The notes beneath the pieces are model-generated. The model saw nothing but the letters and a program-made list of their open reading frames with translations, was not told the DNA's origin and searched no databases. A DNA stretch of 34,162 nucleotides. Origin: Planctomycetota bacterium. Its GTDB lineage: Bacteria > Planctomycetota > Phycisphaerae > Sedimentisphaerales > Anaerobacaceae. This document shows positions 1-8,690 of the stretch, piece by piece. Position 1 is the stretch's first letter. Each line of letters opens with the position of its first letter. The stretch is taken from positions 1-34,162 of the forward strand of contig JAMCWO010000044.1 in assembly GCA_023481165.1 (NCBI GenBank). Direction: 5' to 3'. Both the position numbers and the translations under genes were made by a program.

Positions 1-43
1 ACGACTCCCGGGGGAGATTCTGGCGGTGCCCAGATCCAAGAAG

Positions 44-79
44 AGCGAAGACGCCCCCCTCCGCCCCCGCGTCTTCGCT
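44..79. repeat. 11-bp perfect inverted repeat
   Basis: AGCGAAGACGC (44-54) is exactly mirrored by GCGTCTTCGCT (69-79) around a 14-base C-rich loop. It could be the 3' hairpin of a gene to the left of the window. There is no T-run on either side, so intrinsic terminator function is uncertain. Confidence 0.5.
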
Positions 80-499
80 ACATCCACAGGCCGTCCCGAG
101 GAGCATTCTTACTATTAAGGCGATTCTGGGTGGGCTCATGTAGATGAGAGAATGTGAAAATCGGCAATTTTTTCTGTGTCTGGCCTCCGCGGGCAGCCGG
201 GATGGCCATTTTGTTATGCGCCAAGGCCCTTGACCGGTTAGACCGATACGATTACCATGTCATTCGCAGCCGCGCGAAGGCTGTCCGCCTGGTATTCCGG
301 TGCGCCCCGCAGAGGATCGTACCCGCAGGAGTCCGGCGCGACTCGGGAGCAGCCTTGAATATCCGGGCGAGTGATGCGTCTATACCGGTAGCCATTGGAT
401 TGGGCGGTGCTGGACCGACCCGGGAGTCGTGCGATGGCCGCTGAGGAACCGATAATCAGATGTAAAATCCGCCGCAGCGGATAAGTCCGGAGTCCTCGA
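80..499. other. Gene-free stretch before the zinc-ribbon gene
   Basis: Short overlapping reading frames exist on both strands (for example 154-444 +), but none has a clear ribosome binding site or recognisable protein motifs. I see no RNA gene. The 3' end carries the GGAG ribosome binding site of the gene at 500. Confidence 0.5.
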
Positions 500-898
500 A
501 TGAACTGTCCCACATGCGGAAACGCCATGGTTACTCTCGAATTGGCAGACATCGAGATTGATCATTGCGTCCACTGCGGCGGCATTTGGCTCGACTCGGG
601 CGAGCTGGAGTTCCTGATGGACAACCCGCAGAAGGCCCGGCATCTTCTCGATTCCTTTCAGGAAGCTCCGGCCGCCGCGGAGCCGCCGCGCCGGTGCCCG
701 ATCTGCGGAAAAAAGATGGCCAAAATCAGAGTAGGAACAGCGAAACCGCCTCTGTTGATCGACCGGTGCCGGCGGACAGACGGCCTCTGGCTCGACAGAA
801 GCGAGCTTCAGGAGGTCCTGAAGCGAGGAGAAGCGGACAAGGACAATAGAATCTGGGGCCTGCTGGCCGACATGTTCGGCCAAAGCGGACGAGTGTGA
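500..898 (+). CDS. Double zinc-ribbon (zf-TFIIB type) protein
   Basis: This 132-residue protein contains two tandem copies of the zf-TFIIB-like ribbon, a fold known from small bacterial proteins of unclear role. Repeat 1 has CPTC (Cys3, Cys6) and CVHC (Cys23, Cys26) followed by GGIWLDSGELE. Repeat 2 has CPIC (Cys66, Cys69), then Cys90 and LWLDRSEL. The expected fourth cysteine of repeat 2 is Thr93 (DRCRRTDGLW), so the second ribbon probably binds zinc poorly or not at all. The ATG is preceded by GGAG at good spacing. The gene is the first of a co-directional group with a 27-codon peptide, lemA and an M48 protease. The family is clear; the function (protein-protein or nucleic-acid contact) is not. 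Confidence 0.85.
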   Translation: MNCPTCGNAMVTLELADIEIDHCVHCGGIWLDSGELEFLMDNPQKARHLLDSFQEAPAAAEPPRRCPICGKKMAKIRVGTAKPPLLIDRCRRTDGLWLDRSELQEVLKRGEADKDNRIWGLLADMFGQSGRV

Positions 899-973
899 AC
901 GCGGATTCCCCAACGTCGAGGATTCGCCGTCAGAGGCATCGGAAATGAGAATTGCTTTTGGAAAGGACTGAGC

Positions 974-1057
974 ATGAGTACCTGGACATTCATTCTCATC
1001 GGTATCGCTGCGGTTCTCATCGTCGTGGCTCTCGTAATGAAGAAGAAATCGTCCTGA
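974..1057 (+). CDS. 27-residue single-span membrane microprotein
   Basis: The frame starts with ATG at 974 behind a GAAAGGACTG ribosome binding site and ends with TGA at 1055-1057. It encodes MSTWTFILIGIAAVLIVV followed by ALVMKKKSS. A hydrophobic stretch of about 20 residues (5-22) is followed by a Lys-rich tail, as in a single-pass peptide with its C terminus in the cytoplasm. It lies 76 bases after the zinc-ribbon gene and 35 before lemA, in the same direction. Its fit to a clean ribosome binding site and transmembrane pattern argues for a real gene that automatic length cut-offs would miss. I do not recognise a family. A role with LemA or the M48 protease is inference from position only. 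Confidence 0.55.
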   Translation: MSTWTFILIGIAAVLIVVALVMKKKSS

Positions 1058-1092
1058 GGCAGGAGTCCTCCGTCGGACAGAAAGGAAAATGC

Positions 1093-1662
1093 ATGACAGG
1101 GACACTGATCGCACTGATCGTGATTCTGGCCGTTGTGGGTCTGATTGTCGTGGCCGTGATCGGCATCTACAACGCGCTGGTCCGGCTGCGCAATCAAGTT
1201 GATAATGCCTGGTCTCAGATCGACGTGCAGTTGAAGCGTCGCCACGACCTGATTCCCAACCTGGTCGAGACCACCAAGGGCTACCAGAAGCATGAGCGCG
1301 AGACCTTCGAGGCCATCACGAAGGCCCGCAGCGCGGCCATGGGTGCCAAGACCGTCGCCGAGGCCGGCCAGGCCGAGGGCCAGCTCACGGCCGCCCTCAG
1401 CAGGTTCATGATGGTCATGGAGAACTACCCTGACCTCAAGGCCAACCAGAACTTCCTGGCGTTGCAGGAGGAACTGGCCAGCACGGAAAACAAGATCGCG
1501 TTTGCCCGGCAGAACTACAACGATCAGGTCCTGTTCTACAACAACAGGATTCAGATGTTCCCGTCGAACGTCGTCGCGGGTATGTTCGCCTTTACCAAGC
1601 GTGACTTCTTCGAGGTCGGGACAGCCGCGGAGCGAGAAGCTCCGAAGGTCAGCTTCGCCTAG
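1093..1662 (+). CDS. lemA: LemA family membrane protein
   Basis: This 189-residue protein has one N-terminal transmembrane helix (residues 4-25) followed by the conserved LemA alpha-helical bundle. Signature pieces are YNALVRLRNQVDNAWSQIDV, LKRRHDLIPNLVETTKGY, ENYPDLKANQNF and the family ending FFEVGTAAEREAPKVSF. Length fits the family (about 180-200). The ATG at 1093 was chosen because AAAGGAAA stands just upstream and the helix then begins at once; an upstream in-frame ATG at 952 would add an unrelated tail. LemA proteins commonly neighbour HtpX-type M48 proteases, as here, and are thought to act at the envelope, but their biochemical role is unsettled. Confidence 0.92.
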   Translation: MTGTLIALIVILAVVGLIVVAVIGIYNALVRLRNQVDNAWSQIDVQLKRRHDLIPNLVETTKGYQKHERETFEAITKARSAAMGAKTVAEAGQAEGQLTAALSRFMMVMENYPDLKANQNFLALQEELASTENKIAFARQNYNDQVLFYNNRIQMFPSNVVAGMFAFTKRDFFEVGTAAEREAPKVSFA

Positions 1663-1776
1663 CGCCGTCACGAATCGACAGAAGCCGGTGGTGAAATGAT
1701 GAGACGAACTCTGCGGAGAGTGCGTGGGGGGTGTTTTTTCATTATGGTGACTGGTTTTTGAGGCAGGACGAAACCG

Positions 1777-3030
1777 ATGTGGGAACTGATCCGGGCGAAC
1801 AAGCGCGATTCCGTCCTGCTCATAACGCTGATGGCGGCCGTGCTGCTGATCCTGGGCTTCATCATCGGACTGGCGGTCATCGGCCCGGAAGGCGGCGTGG
1901 CGGGCCTAGGCATCGCGGCGGTGGTCTGGCTCATCCTGACGCTCGTCAGTTTCTCTTCGGGAGACCAGATTCTGCTGGCGGCCAGCCGGGCCCAGCCGGT
2001 CACCCACGAGGTACACCCCCAGTTATTCAACATCGTCGAAGAGATGAAGATCGCGGCGGGCCTGCCGGCCATGCCCAAGATCTACATCATCAACGATCCG
2101 GCTCCCAACGCCTTCGCCACAGGCCGGAGCCCCCAGTCCGCCTCGCTCGCGGTCACCGCCGGTCTGCTGGGCCGGCTCAACCGCGATGAGCTCCAGGGCG
2201 TGGTCGCGCACGAGATGAGCCATATTCTGCACCGCGACATCCTTTACGTCATGTTGGCCGGAGTGATGCTGGGCGGTATCGTCTTGCTCTCGCAGGTCTT
2301 CCTGCGGGGGGTGTTCTACGGCTCGGTGGGCTCCCACCGACGCTACTCCTCCGGCAAACAGGGCGGCGGCGGACAGGCCCAGGCGGTGATTGCCATCCTC
2401 GCCGTCCTGGCGGCCATTCTGGCGCCGTTGATGGCCCAGTTACTGTACTTCGCCTTATCCCGCCGGCGGGAGTACTTGGCGGACGCCGGCGCAGCGCGCT
2501 TGACCCGCTATCCGGAGGGTCTGGCCAGTGCCCTGGAGAAGATCGCCAACGATCCCACGCCGCAGTTGGCCACGGCTAACGACGCCACCGCCCCCATGTA
2601 CATCGTCAATCCGTTCAAGAAACGCGGCAAGATGGACCTTTCCGGATGGACCAGCACACATCCGCCCATCGCCGAACGGATCCGCATCCTGCGCAGCATG
2701 GCTCAGGGCGCCTCCTACAAGGATTACGCCCAGGCCTTCACGGCCGTCACCCATGCGCGGAATCCCATCCCTGCCGCCGCCCTGACCCCGGAAACGGTCG
2801 CGCTGCGCCCGCCCCAGACCGGGACGACCGGCCCGGAAAAGGTCCAACGGCAAGCGCGCCAGATCGGTGACATCATGCGCAAGGTCAACGGCTTCCTGTT
2901 TCTGACCTGCGCGTGCGGCCTGAAGATCAAGGTCCCACCGGATTTCCGAGCCGATACGCTCCAATGCCCGCGCTGCGGGCGGTCCCTGCCTCTGGCGCCT
3001 GAACCGGGCCCCGGGTCCGGCAACGGATGA
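1777..3030 (+). CDS. M48 family (HtpX-like) membrane metalloprotease with C-terminal zinc ribbon
   Basis: This 417-residue protein resembles HtpX, the zinc protease that degrades misfolded membrane proteins. Two N-terminal helices (about 14-36 and 39-60) precede the catalytic HEMSH at 145-149 (zinc ligands His145 and His149, catalytic Glu146). The REYLAD segment at 231-236 carries the third ligand, Glu232. THPP at 294-297 is the usual M48 C-terminal element. Two more hydrophobic segments lie at about 155-175 and 203-226. The oddity is a tail of about 60 residues ending in CAC...CPRC (378-400), a putative zinc ribbon that ordinary HtpX lacks. The gene follows lemA by 114 bases. The start at 1777 has GGCAGGACG upstream and keeps the membrane helices intact. 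Confidence 0.88.
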   Translation: MWELIRANKRDSVLLITLMAAVLLILGFIIGLAVIGPEGGVAGLGIAAVVWLILTLVSFSSGDQILLAASRAQPVTHEVHPQLFNIVEEMKIAAGLPAMPKIYIINDPAPNAFATGRSPQSASLAVTAGLLGRLNRDELQGVVAHEMSHILHRDILYVMLAGVMLGGIVLLSQVFLRGVFYGSVGSHRRYSSGKQGGGGQAQAVIAILAVLAAILAPLMAQLLYFALSRRREYLADAGAARLTRYPEGLASALEKIANDPTPQLATANDATAPMYIVNPFKKRGKMDLSGWTSTHPPIAERIRILRSMAQGASYKDYAQAFTAVTHARNPIPAAALTPETVALRPPQTGTTGPEKVQRQARQIGDIMRKVNGFLFLTCACGLKIKVPPDFRADTLQCPRCGRSLPLAPEPGPGSGNG

Positions 3031-3114
3031 TCCTATTGTAGATCATCCGGGAACTTGATTGGGCCGCCGCCACCGCCGCTCGCGAGGGAGATCCTGACGG
3101 CCTGCTCCGTGGTA

Positions 3115-3149
3115 CAATGAAAAAGGTCCCGTTTCTTCGACGGGACCTT
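3115..3149 (-). terminator. Intrinsic terminator of the cold-shock gene
   Basis: Read on the minus strand, AAGGTCCCG pairs with CGGGACCTT (arms 3141-3149 and 3123-3131) around a 9-base loop, and is followed by TTTTTC. It sits 35 bases beyond the stop of the cold-shock gene. Confidence 0.85.
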
Positions 3150-3183
3150 CAGCCTTTGACCGCTTGATCTGAGGTGGCCCGCC

Positions 3184-3387
3184 TCAACCGAGACGGACCT
3201 GCGTTGCCTGGGGTCCTTTCCGCCCCTGGCCTACCACATACTCTACTTGTTGACCCTCCAGAAGCGATTTGAACCCGTCCGCCTCGATATTCGAGAAGTG
3301 CACGAACAGGTCTTCGCCTCCGTCGTCCGGTGTGATGAAACCGAAACCCTTCTTCGCATCAAACCACTTCACCTTGCCTCTACTCAC
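3184..3387 (-). CDS. csp: Cold-shock domain protein
   Basis: This 67-residue protein is a complete single cold-shock domain, an RNA/ssDNA-binding beta barrel that acts as an RNA chaperone. RNP1 is KGFGFI (13-18) and RNP2 is DLFVHF (26-31); the opening [15 protein letters not shown] is diagnostic. The start codon is GTG, with AAAGGAG eight bases upstream. The gene is monocistronic, with its own terminator at 3115-3149 and a leader of about 75-150 bases. Whether it is cold-inducible cannot be told from the sequence. Confidence 0.95.
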   Translation of the reverse strand: MSRGKVKWFDAKKGFGFITPDDGGEDLFVHFSNIEADGFKSLLEGQQVEYVVGQGRKGPQATQVRLG

Positions 3388-3467
3388 AGTCCTGCTCCTT
3401 TGTCCCCTCGGTACTACAGAAACGTGACGCGGTGATTTTGTCAGGGGTATCCCTTCTGAGGGATGAA

Positions 3468-3495
3468 AGCATACTCCCCAACCAAATCAAGACAA
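3468..3495 (-). promoter_or_regulatory. Candidate promoter of the cold-shock gene
   Basis: On the minus strand TTGTCT (3490-3495) and TATGCT (3468-3473) are separated by 16 bases in an AT-rich pocket. A start near 3461 would give a leader of about 75 bases beginning with a small hairpin (ATCCCT/AGGGAT, 3449-3464). An alternative TTGACG/TAAATT pair lies slightly further upstream. Confidence 0.35.
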
Positions 3496-3673
3496 ATTTA
3501 CCCACCTCTCTTGTCTGACGTCAAGTAAAATCCGAAAAAATATGCCCTCGTGACATAGGCAATTGCCCTTCGGCGGTGGGACGGTCAGACGGGGAATCAA
3601 CCCCGGCAGGCTCGGCCGAGCATTACAGCCCCCTGCCGTGCCATGTCAAGGCCGGCGCGGACCAGGATCTTCC

Positions 3674-4903
3674 CTATTCGGCCGGACTGCGTGTCCGCCG
3701 CTTTGTCGGGTCCTCTTTACAGGGGATCAGATTACAGGTGTCCCGGGCGATCACCAACTCCTCGTTCGTGCGCACCGTCATCACACAAACGGCGGAATCC
3801 GGACACGAAAAGACGGTCTGCCCCTCCTGATTCTTCGCTCCATCGATCCTGAGCCCCAAATACCTGAATGGGCGCAAGACCTCCCCACGGATGTACGCGC
3901 TGTTTTCGCCGATGCCGGCCGTGAAGACGATGACATCAACCCCCCCCAGGGCCGCGGTATAAGCCCCGATATACTTCTGCACGCGGTAGACAAACACGGC
4001 AATGGCCGTTTGCGCGGCCTCCCCGCCCTGCCGGGCCCGCGTCTCGATATCCCGCATGTCCCGCTCGCCGCAGAGCCCTTTGAGCCCGCTCTCCTTGTTG
4101 AGCAGGTCGTCCACCTCGTCAGGGCTCATGCCGAGGTCTTTGACCAGAAACAGCGGCACGGCCGGGTCCACATCCCCGGAACGCGTCCCCATGACCAGCC
4201 CTTCCAGCGGCGTGAATCCCATCGAGGTGTCGATGCTCCGGCCCCGCTCGAACGCGGTAATCGAGCAGCCGTTGCCCAGGTGGCAGGTAATCATCTTGAG
4301 TTCTTCGAGCGGCCGGCCGAGATGCCGGGCAGCCTCCTTCGCCACGTAGGCATGACTGGTCCCGTGGAATCCGTACCTGCGGATGCCATGCTGGCGGTAG
4401 AGATCCAGGGGCAAGCCGTAGAGATAGGCCTTCGGCGGCATCGTCTGGTGGAGCGCCGTGTCGAAGACCGCCACATTTGGCACCCCCGGCAGCATCTCCC
4501 GGCAAATCTCGATCCCCAGGATACTGGGCGGGTTGTGCAGCGGCGCCAGTTCGACCAACTGACGCAGGATACCCATCACCCCGTCGTCAATCAGCACGGA
4601 CTCCCCGAACTTCTCGCCCCCATGGACGACCCGATGTCCCACCCCGCCGACATCGCTGGCGACGTTTTCTGTTGGGCCGTGGCTCCGCAACACCTCGAAG
4701 ATGGCCTGCAACGCGGCGCGGTGGTCGGGAAGAGTCGCGGCCCGCTGGTTCTGCGCGCCATCGGGACCTTCACTCTTGAGATAGGAGTCTTCCAGTCCGA
4801 TCTTGTCGGCCAGGCCTTTGACCAGCAGCCGCTCCCCGGCCCCCATGTCGAAGAGCTGGAACTTGATGCTGCTGGAGCCACTATTCAGAACGAGTATGTT
4901 CAT
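3674..4903 (-). CDS. ackA: Acetate kinase
   Basis: This 409-residue cytoplasmic enzyme interconverts acetyl phosphate plus ADP and acetate plus ATP. It shows the ASKHA signatures of AckA: MNILVLNSGSSSIKFQLF at the N terminus, GHRVVHGGE, VFDTALHQTMP, YGFHGTSHAYV, ITCHLGNGCS and FTAGIGENS, ending with RTNEELVIARDT. The ATG at 4903 gives the canonical MNILVLNSG start; an in-frame extension to 4984 would overlap the xfp stop and is rejected. It lies 16 bases after xfp on the same strand, so the acetyl phosphate made by phosphoketolase is passed straight to it for ATP synthesis. Confidence 0.97.
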   Translation of the reverse strand: MNILVLNSGSSSIKFQLFDMGAGERLLVKGLADKIGLEDSYLKSEGPDGAQNQRAATLPDHRAALQAIFEVLRSHGPTENVASDVGGVGHRVVHGGEKFGESVLIDDGVMGILRQLVELAPLHNPPSILGIEICREMLPGVPNVAVFDTALHQTMPPKAYLYGLPLDLYRQHGIRRYGFHGTSHAYVAKEAARHLGRPLEELKMITCHLGNGCSITAFERGRSIDTSMGFTPLEGLVMGTRSGDVDPAVPLFLVKDLGMSPDEVDDLLNKESGLKGLCGERDMRDIETRARQGGEAAQTAIAVFVYRVQKYIGAYTAALGGVDVIVFTAGIGENSAYIRGEVLRPFRYLGLRIDGAKNQEGQTVFSCPDSAVCVMTVRTNEELVIARDTCNLIPCKEDPTKRRTRSPAE

Positions 4904-4919
4904 GCGTGCGGCGGCGCCC

Positions 4920-7325
4920 CTAGGTCGGCCGTTTCCACGTCCAGTCGCGAATTTCCGGCATGTCCTCGCCGTGCTCGGAGACATAATATTTGTGGTCGAT
5001 CAGCTTGTCGCGCACGGCCTGTCGGACGTAGGCGGCCATGTATCCGAGCTGGGGCACCCGATCGATCACGTCCCGCACGAGGTGGAAACGGTCCAGGTCG
5101 TTCCGCACCAGCATGTCGAAGGGCGTGGTCGTCGTACCCTCTTCCTTGTAGCCGCGCACGTGCAGGTTCTTGTGATTCGCCCGCCGGTAGGTCAGGCGAT
5201 GGATCAGGTACGGATAACCGTGGAAGGCGAAGATGATCGGTTTGTCCGTCGTGAACAGCGTGTCGAACTCGTAGTTTGACAAGCCGTGCGGATGCTCCTC
5301 CTTCGGCTGCAGCGTCATCAGATCGACCACATTGACCACGCGCACCTTGAGATCCGGAGCGTAGTCACGCAGCAGATCGACCGCCGCCAGGGTCTCGATG
5401 GTAGGCACATCGCCACAGCAGGCCATCACCACGTCCGGCTCGCACCCCTTGTCATTGCTGGCCCACTCCCAGATGCCGATGCCCGAGGTGCAGTGCTTGA
5501 TCGCGTCATCCATCGTCAGCCACTGTGGCTCCGGCTGTTTCCCGGCCACGATGACGTTGACATAGTCCATGCTGCGCAGGCAGTGGTCCGCCACCGACAG
5601 CAGGCAGTTGGCGTCCGGCGGGAAGTAGACCCGCACGATGTCGGCCTTCTTGTTGACCACCAAATCGATGAAGCCGGGGTCTTGGTGACTGAAGCCGTTG
5701 TGGTCCTGCCGCCACACGTGCGAGGTCAGCAGGTAATTCAGCGAAGCGATCGGCCGCCGCCAGCGGACCTCCTTCGAGACCTTGAGCCACTTGGCGTGCT
5801 GGTTGAACATGGAGTCCACAATGTGCACGAAGGCTTCGTAGCAGGAGAACAGGCCGTGACGGCCGGTCAGCAGATAGCCCTCCAGCCATCCCTGGCAGGT
5901 GTGCTCGCTGAGGATCTCCATGACCCGCCCGTTCTCAGACAGATGCTCGTCCACCGGCTCGATCCCGGCCTCCCACATTTTGTCGGAGACTTCGTAGATG
6001 GCATCGAGCCGATTCGACGCCGTTTCATCGGGTCCGAAGACGCGGAAGTTGCGGCGTTCCAGGTTCATCTTCATGACGTCGCGCAGAAAGTAGCCCAGCA
6101 CGCGGGTCGGCTCCGCGTGGACGGTGCCGGGCTGGGGGACATCCACGCCGTACCCCCGGAAATCCGGCATCCGAAGCTCCTTGAGCAATAGCCCCCCGTT
6201 GGCATGCGGATTGGCCCCCATCCGACGGTCGCCCTTGGGCGGCAGGTCGCGCAACTCGGGAATCAGCGCGCCGTTCTCATCGAAGAGTTCTTCCGGCCTG
6301 TAGCTCTTCATCCATTCTTCCAGCAGTTGGACGTGTTCAGGCTTCTTGGCAAAATCCGCCAGGGGAACCTGGTGCGACCGCCACGTTCCTTCGATGGGCA
6401 CCCCATCCGCTTCTTTCGGGCCGGTCCACCCTTTGGGGCTGCGCAGCACGATCATGGGCCAGCGCGGGCGCGCCATACTGCCGTTGTTTCTGGCGTCCTC
6501 CTGAATCCGCTTGATATCGCCGATCACTGCGTCCAGTGTCCGGGCCATCTGCTGGTGCATCGCCTGCGGCTCGGACCCTTCGACGAAATAGGGCGCGTAG
6601 CCATAGCCCTTCATCAAGTCCTCCAATTCCTCGTGACTGATCCGCGCGAGAACCGTCGGATTGGCGATCTTCCAGCCGTTGAGGTGCAGGATGGGCAGCA
6701 CCGCCCCATCGCGGGCCGGATTGAGGAACTTGTTGGAGTGCCAGGCGGTCGCCAAGGGGCCGGTTTCCGCCTCGCCGTCGCCGACGACACAGGTGGCGAT
6801 CAGGTCCGGATTGTCGAAAACCGCCCCGTAGGCATGGGCCAGCGAGTAGCCCAACTCGCCCCCTTCATTGATGGAGCCGGGGGTCTCGGGCGCTGCGTGG
6901 CTGGGAATGCCGTACGGAAAGGAGAATTGCTTGAACAGCCTCTGCATTCCGGATTCGTCCTGGGTGATATTGGGGTACAGCTCGCTGTACGTGCCTTCCA
7001 GGTAGGTATTGGCGACCATCCCCGGGCCGCCGTGGCCCGGTCCGCAGACGAAGATCATGTCCAGATCGTGGGCCTTGATCACCCGGTTCAGGTGGACATA
7101 GATGAAATTCAGCCCGGGCGTTGTCCCCCAGTGGCCCAGCAGCCGGGGTTTGATGTCCTCCCGCGTCAGCGGCTCCCGCAAAAGGGGATTCGCGTACAGG
7201 TAAATCTGTCCGATCGACAGATAATTCGCGGCCCGCCAATAAGCGTTCATCAAATCCAGTTCTTCCTGCGACAACGGCCCCGCCTCAACTTGCGGCTCGA
7301 TAGCGGTTGATGATCCTCTCGCCAT
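4920..7325 (-). CDS. xfp: Xylulose-5-phosphate/fructose-6-phosphate phosphoketolase
   Basis: This 801-residue thiamine-diphosphate enzyme splits xylulose 5-phosphate (and often fructose 6-phosphate) with phosphate into acetyl phosphate and glyceraldehyde 3-phosphate or erythrose 4-phosphate. Family landmarks are [24 protein letters not shown] (62-71), GPGHGGPG (95-102), the ThDP/Mg motif [11 protein letters not shown] (180-190), the central SHQDPGFID and the C-terminal [11 protein letters not shown]. Length matches the family (about 790-830). The ATG is preceded by GGAAAGGGAA. It is the first gene of a two-gene operon with ackA, downstream of a strong promoter at 7453-7481. Whether it prefers X5P or F6P cannot be read from the sequence. 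Confidence 0.97.
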   Translation of the reverse strand: MARGSSTAIEPQVEAGPLSQEELDLMNAYWRAANYLSIGQIYLYANPLLREPLTREDIKPRLLGHWGTTPGLNFIYVHLNRVIKAHDLDMIFVCGPGHGGPGMVANTYLEGTYSELYPNITQDESGMQRLFKQFSFPYGIPSHAAPETPGSINEGGELGYSLAHAYGAVFDNPDLIATCVVGDGEAETGPLATAWHSNKFLNPARDGAVLPILHLNGWKIANPTVLARISHEELEDLMKGYGYAPYFVEGSEPQAMHQQMARTLDAVIGDIKRIQEDARNNGSMARPRWPMIVLRSPKGWTGPKEADGVPIEGTWRSHQVPLADFAKKPEHVQLLEEWMKSYRPEELFDENGALIPELRDLPPKGDRRMGANPHANGGLLLKELRMPDFRGYGVDVPQPGTVHAEPTRVLGYFLRDVMKMNLERRNFRVFGPDETASNRLDAIYEVSDKMWEAGIEPVDEHLSENGRVMEILSEHTCQGWLEGYLLTGRHGLFSCYEAFVHIVDSMFNQHAKWLKVSKEVRWRRPIASLNYLLTSHVWRQDHNGFSHQDPGFIDLVVNKKADIVRVYFPPDANCLLSVADHCLRSMDYVNVIVAGKQPEPQWLTMDDAIKHCTSGIGIWEWASNDKGCEPDVVMACCGDVPTIETLAAVDLLRDYAPDLKVRVVNVVDLMTLQPKEEHPHGLSNYEFDTLFTTDKPIIFAFHGYPYLIHRLTYRRANHKNLHVRGYKEEGTTTTPFDMLVRNDLDRFHLVRDVIDRVPQLGYMAAYVRQAVRDKLIDHKYYVSEHGEDMPEIRDWTWKRPT

Positions 7326-7452
7326 AGTGCGTTCCCTTTCCTTCCGTGTGTCTTGTTTTCCAATTCCGTCTCATCCGCCCGTGCAACGCGTGCCGATACC
7401 GCCCACACCATGATCCGATGTTACCGCCTGCCAAGATCGAAGATGCTCGGAT

Positions 7453-7481
7453 AGTATAAGAGAATTCCTTGCTTTTGCCAA
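7453..7481 (-). promoter_or_regulatory. Near-consensus sigma-70-type promoter of xfp-ackA
   Basis: On the minus strand TTGGCA (7476-7481) is followed, after exactly 17 bases, by TATACT (7453-7458). Transcription would begin near 7446, giving a leader of about 120 bases before the xfp ATG. The -35 box starts 11 bases after the stop of the upstream release-factor-like gene, marking a new transcription unit. Confidence 0.7.
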
Positions 7482-7492
7482 GCGGTTTGCCG

Positions 7493-7840
7493 CTATCCAC
7501 TGCTGCTGCGCCGGCGGCGGCGCTGCTTTTGTTTGCGGATTCTCTCGGCCTTCAAGGCGGCGGGGCTCTTTGCGCCAAGCATTCGTTCTTCGAGCAACTC
7601 GCACATTCGTTTGCGGGCGTAGTAGCGATTCAGACGTTGCTGGCGCTCCTGCTGCATCTTCACTTCCAGGCCCGTCGGCAGGTGCTTGAGATAGACGCAA
7701 CTGGCAGTCTTGTTCACGCGCTGGCCGCCCGGACCGGAGGAATGGATGAATTTCTCCTGGAAGTCCGCTTCGCGCAGGCCCAGGGCCGCCATCCTGACCT
7801 CCAACTCCGCCTGCTTCTTGGGTGTCACGCCGAAATCCAC
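7493..7840 (-). CDS. Class I release-factor-like protein (GGQ domain)
   Basis: This 115-residue protein has only the peptidyl-tRNA hydrolysis domain of class I release factors: SSGPGGQRVNKTASCVYLKH carries the GGQ loop, followed by the helix RQQRLNRYYARKRM and a very basic tail (KQKQRRRRRSSSG). It lacks codon-recognition domains, as in the ArfB/YaeJ and RF-H groups that rescue stalled ribosomes. I place the start at GTG 7840, which shares its G with the TAG stop of the upstream FGE-type gene (TAGTG) and has AGAGGAAG just before it. A longer in-frame ATG start at 8017 would lie wholly inside the upstream gene. The tight overlap implies translational coupling with that gene. Assignment to a particular rescue subfamily is uncertain. 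Confidence 0.85.
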   Translation of the reverse strand: MDFGVTPKKQAELEVRMAALGLREADFQEKFIHSSGPGGQRVNKTASCVYLKHLPTGLEVKMQQERQQRLNRYYARKRMCELLEERMLGAKSPAALKAERIRKQKQRRRRRSSSG

Positions 7841-8679
7841 TACTTCCTCTCCGAACTTGCGCGTTTGATGCAACGGAAGCCGCGGTCGTCGTCCCAGGGA
7901 TACGGCGCATACTTGGGATTGGGGTCCCAGCGCTGCAAGCGCGGTGCAACGGCCTCCTCCAGGAGGTTGGCCGTCATCGTCCCTTGGCGCGTGCGGTACT
8001 GGGGACAGCGGGTCCACGAGGCCCCGCGCAGGGCGAAACCCACATCGCTATCGCCTATCTTACAGTACTCCCAGGCGTTGCCAACCATGTCGTAGAGGCC
8101 CCAGGCATTGGGCCGCTTGCGGGCCACGGGGCGGGTGCCTGTGCCTTCGGTGTTGCAGCGGTACCAGAGGTAGTGATCGTCGACCAGATCGCCCCAGTAG
8201 AACTTCGTGGCCGAGCCGGCCCGGCAGGCGTAGAGCCATTCGGCTTCGGTCGGCAGGTCCACGCCCGCCCACTCGGCATAGCGGCGCGCGTCCGCGTAGC
8301 TCACGTACACGACCGGGTGGTCCGCCTCTTGCGGGAACCCCGGGCTCTTCCAGGTGAACCGATTGCCGGCCCTTTCGGCGTCCGTGAGGTAACCTGTCTC
8401 CTTTACGAACCGTGCAAACTGGCCGAGGGTGACTTCCGTGCGCCCCACCCAGAAGCCTTCGAGAAACGTCACCTCCTGCGGCGCGATCTTGTCCGGATCG
8501 CTCCCGCTCGTTGGCTCGGGCGGGACTTGGGCCGTAAAGCTCCCCGGGGGGACCCATACGAAGGTCATGCCGTCCCGAGGGTTGTGCCATTTGGCCGCGT
8601 GGGAACCGGGAGACACGGCACAGGCTGGTAAAAGGATCGGGGCAGCCAAGCAGGCCAGGGCAAGAGACATGCGACGCAT
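7840..8679 (-). CDS. FGE-sulfatase (SUMF1) domain lipoprotein
   Basis: This 279-residue protein begins with a lipoprotein-like signal (MRRMSLALACLAAPILLPAC, probable lipidated Cys20) followed by a formylglycine-generating-enzyme-like fold. Typical segments are GMTFVWVPPGSF, FWVGRTEVTLGQFARFV, YVSYADARRYAEWAG, LPTEAEWLYACRAG, NAWGLYDMVGNAWEY, GASWTRCPQYRTRQG and DDRGFRCI. In this superfamily such proteins serve as FGE, ergothioneine-type enzymes, or non-catalytic binding modules; the paired active-site cysteines of true FGE are not obvious, so I call only the fold. The start at 8679 has GAGAGGGAACG upstream and gives the signal peptide. The start lies 11 bases after the stop of the Rieske gene and the stop overlaps the next gene by one base. 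Confidence 0.87.
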   Translation of the reverse strand: MRRMSLALACLAAPILLPACAVSPGSHAAKWHNPRDGMTFVWVPPGSFTAQVPPEPTSGSDPDKIAPQEVTFLEGFWVGRTEVTLGQFARFVKETGYLTDAERAGNRFTWKSPGFPQEADHPVVYVSYADARRYAEWAGVDLPTEAEWLYACRAGSATKFYWGDLVDDHYLWYRCNTEGTGTRPVARKRPNAWGLYDMVGNAWEYCKIGDSDVGFALRGASWTRCPQYRTRQGTMTANLLEEAVAPRLQRWDPNPKYAPYPWDDDRGFRCIKRASSERK

Positions 8680-8690
8680 ATCGTTCCCTC

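Noticed and set aside
154-444. 96-codon frame at the window start
   Set aside because: Overlaps minus-strand frames, has no ribosome binding site and no recognisable protein character.
1696-1761. 21-codon frame MMRRTLRRVRGGCFFIMVTGF between lemA and the M48 gene
   Set aside because: Only a weak upstream GGTGGTGA and no clear membrane span; too little support to list as a gene.
3563-5236. 557-codon open frame on the plus strand
   Set aside because: It runs antisense to ackA and the end of xfp, both fully recognisable; long shadow frames are expected in GC-rich genes.
5286-7310. Two plus-strand frames of 301 and 368 codons
   Set aside because: Both are antisense to xfp, whose family motifs extend through the whole region.
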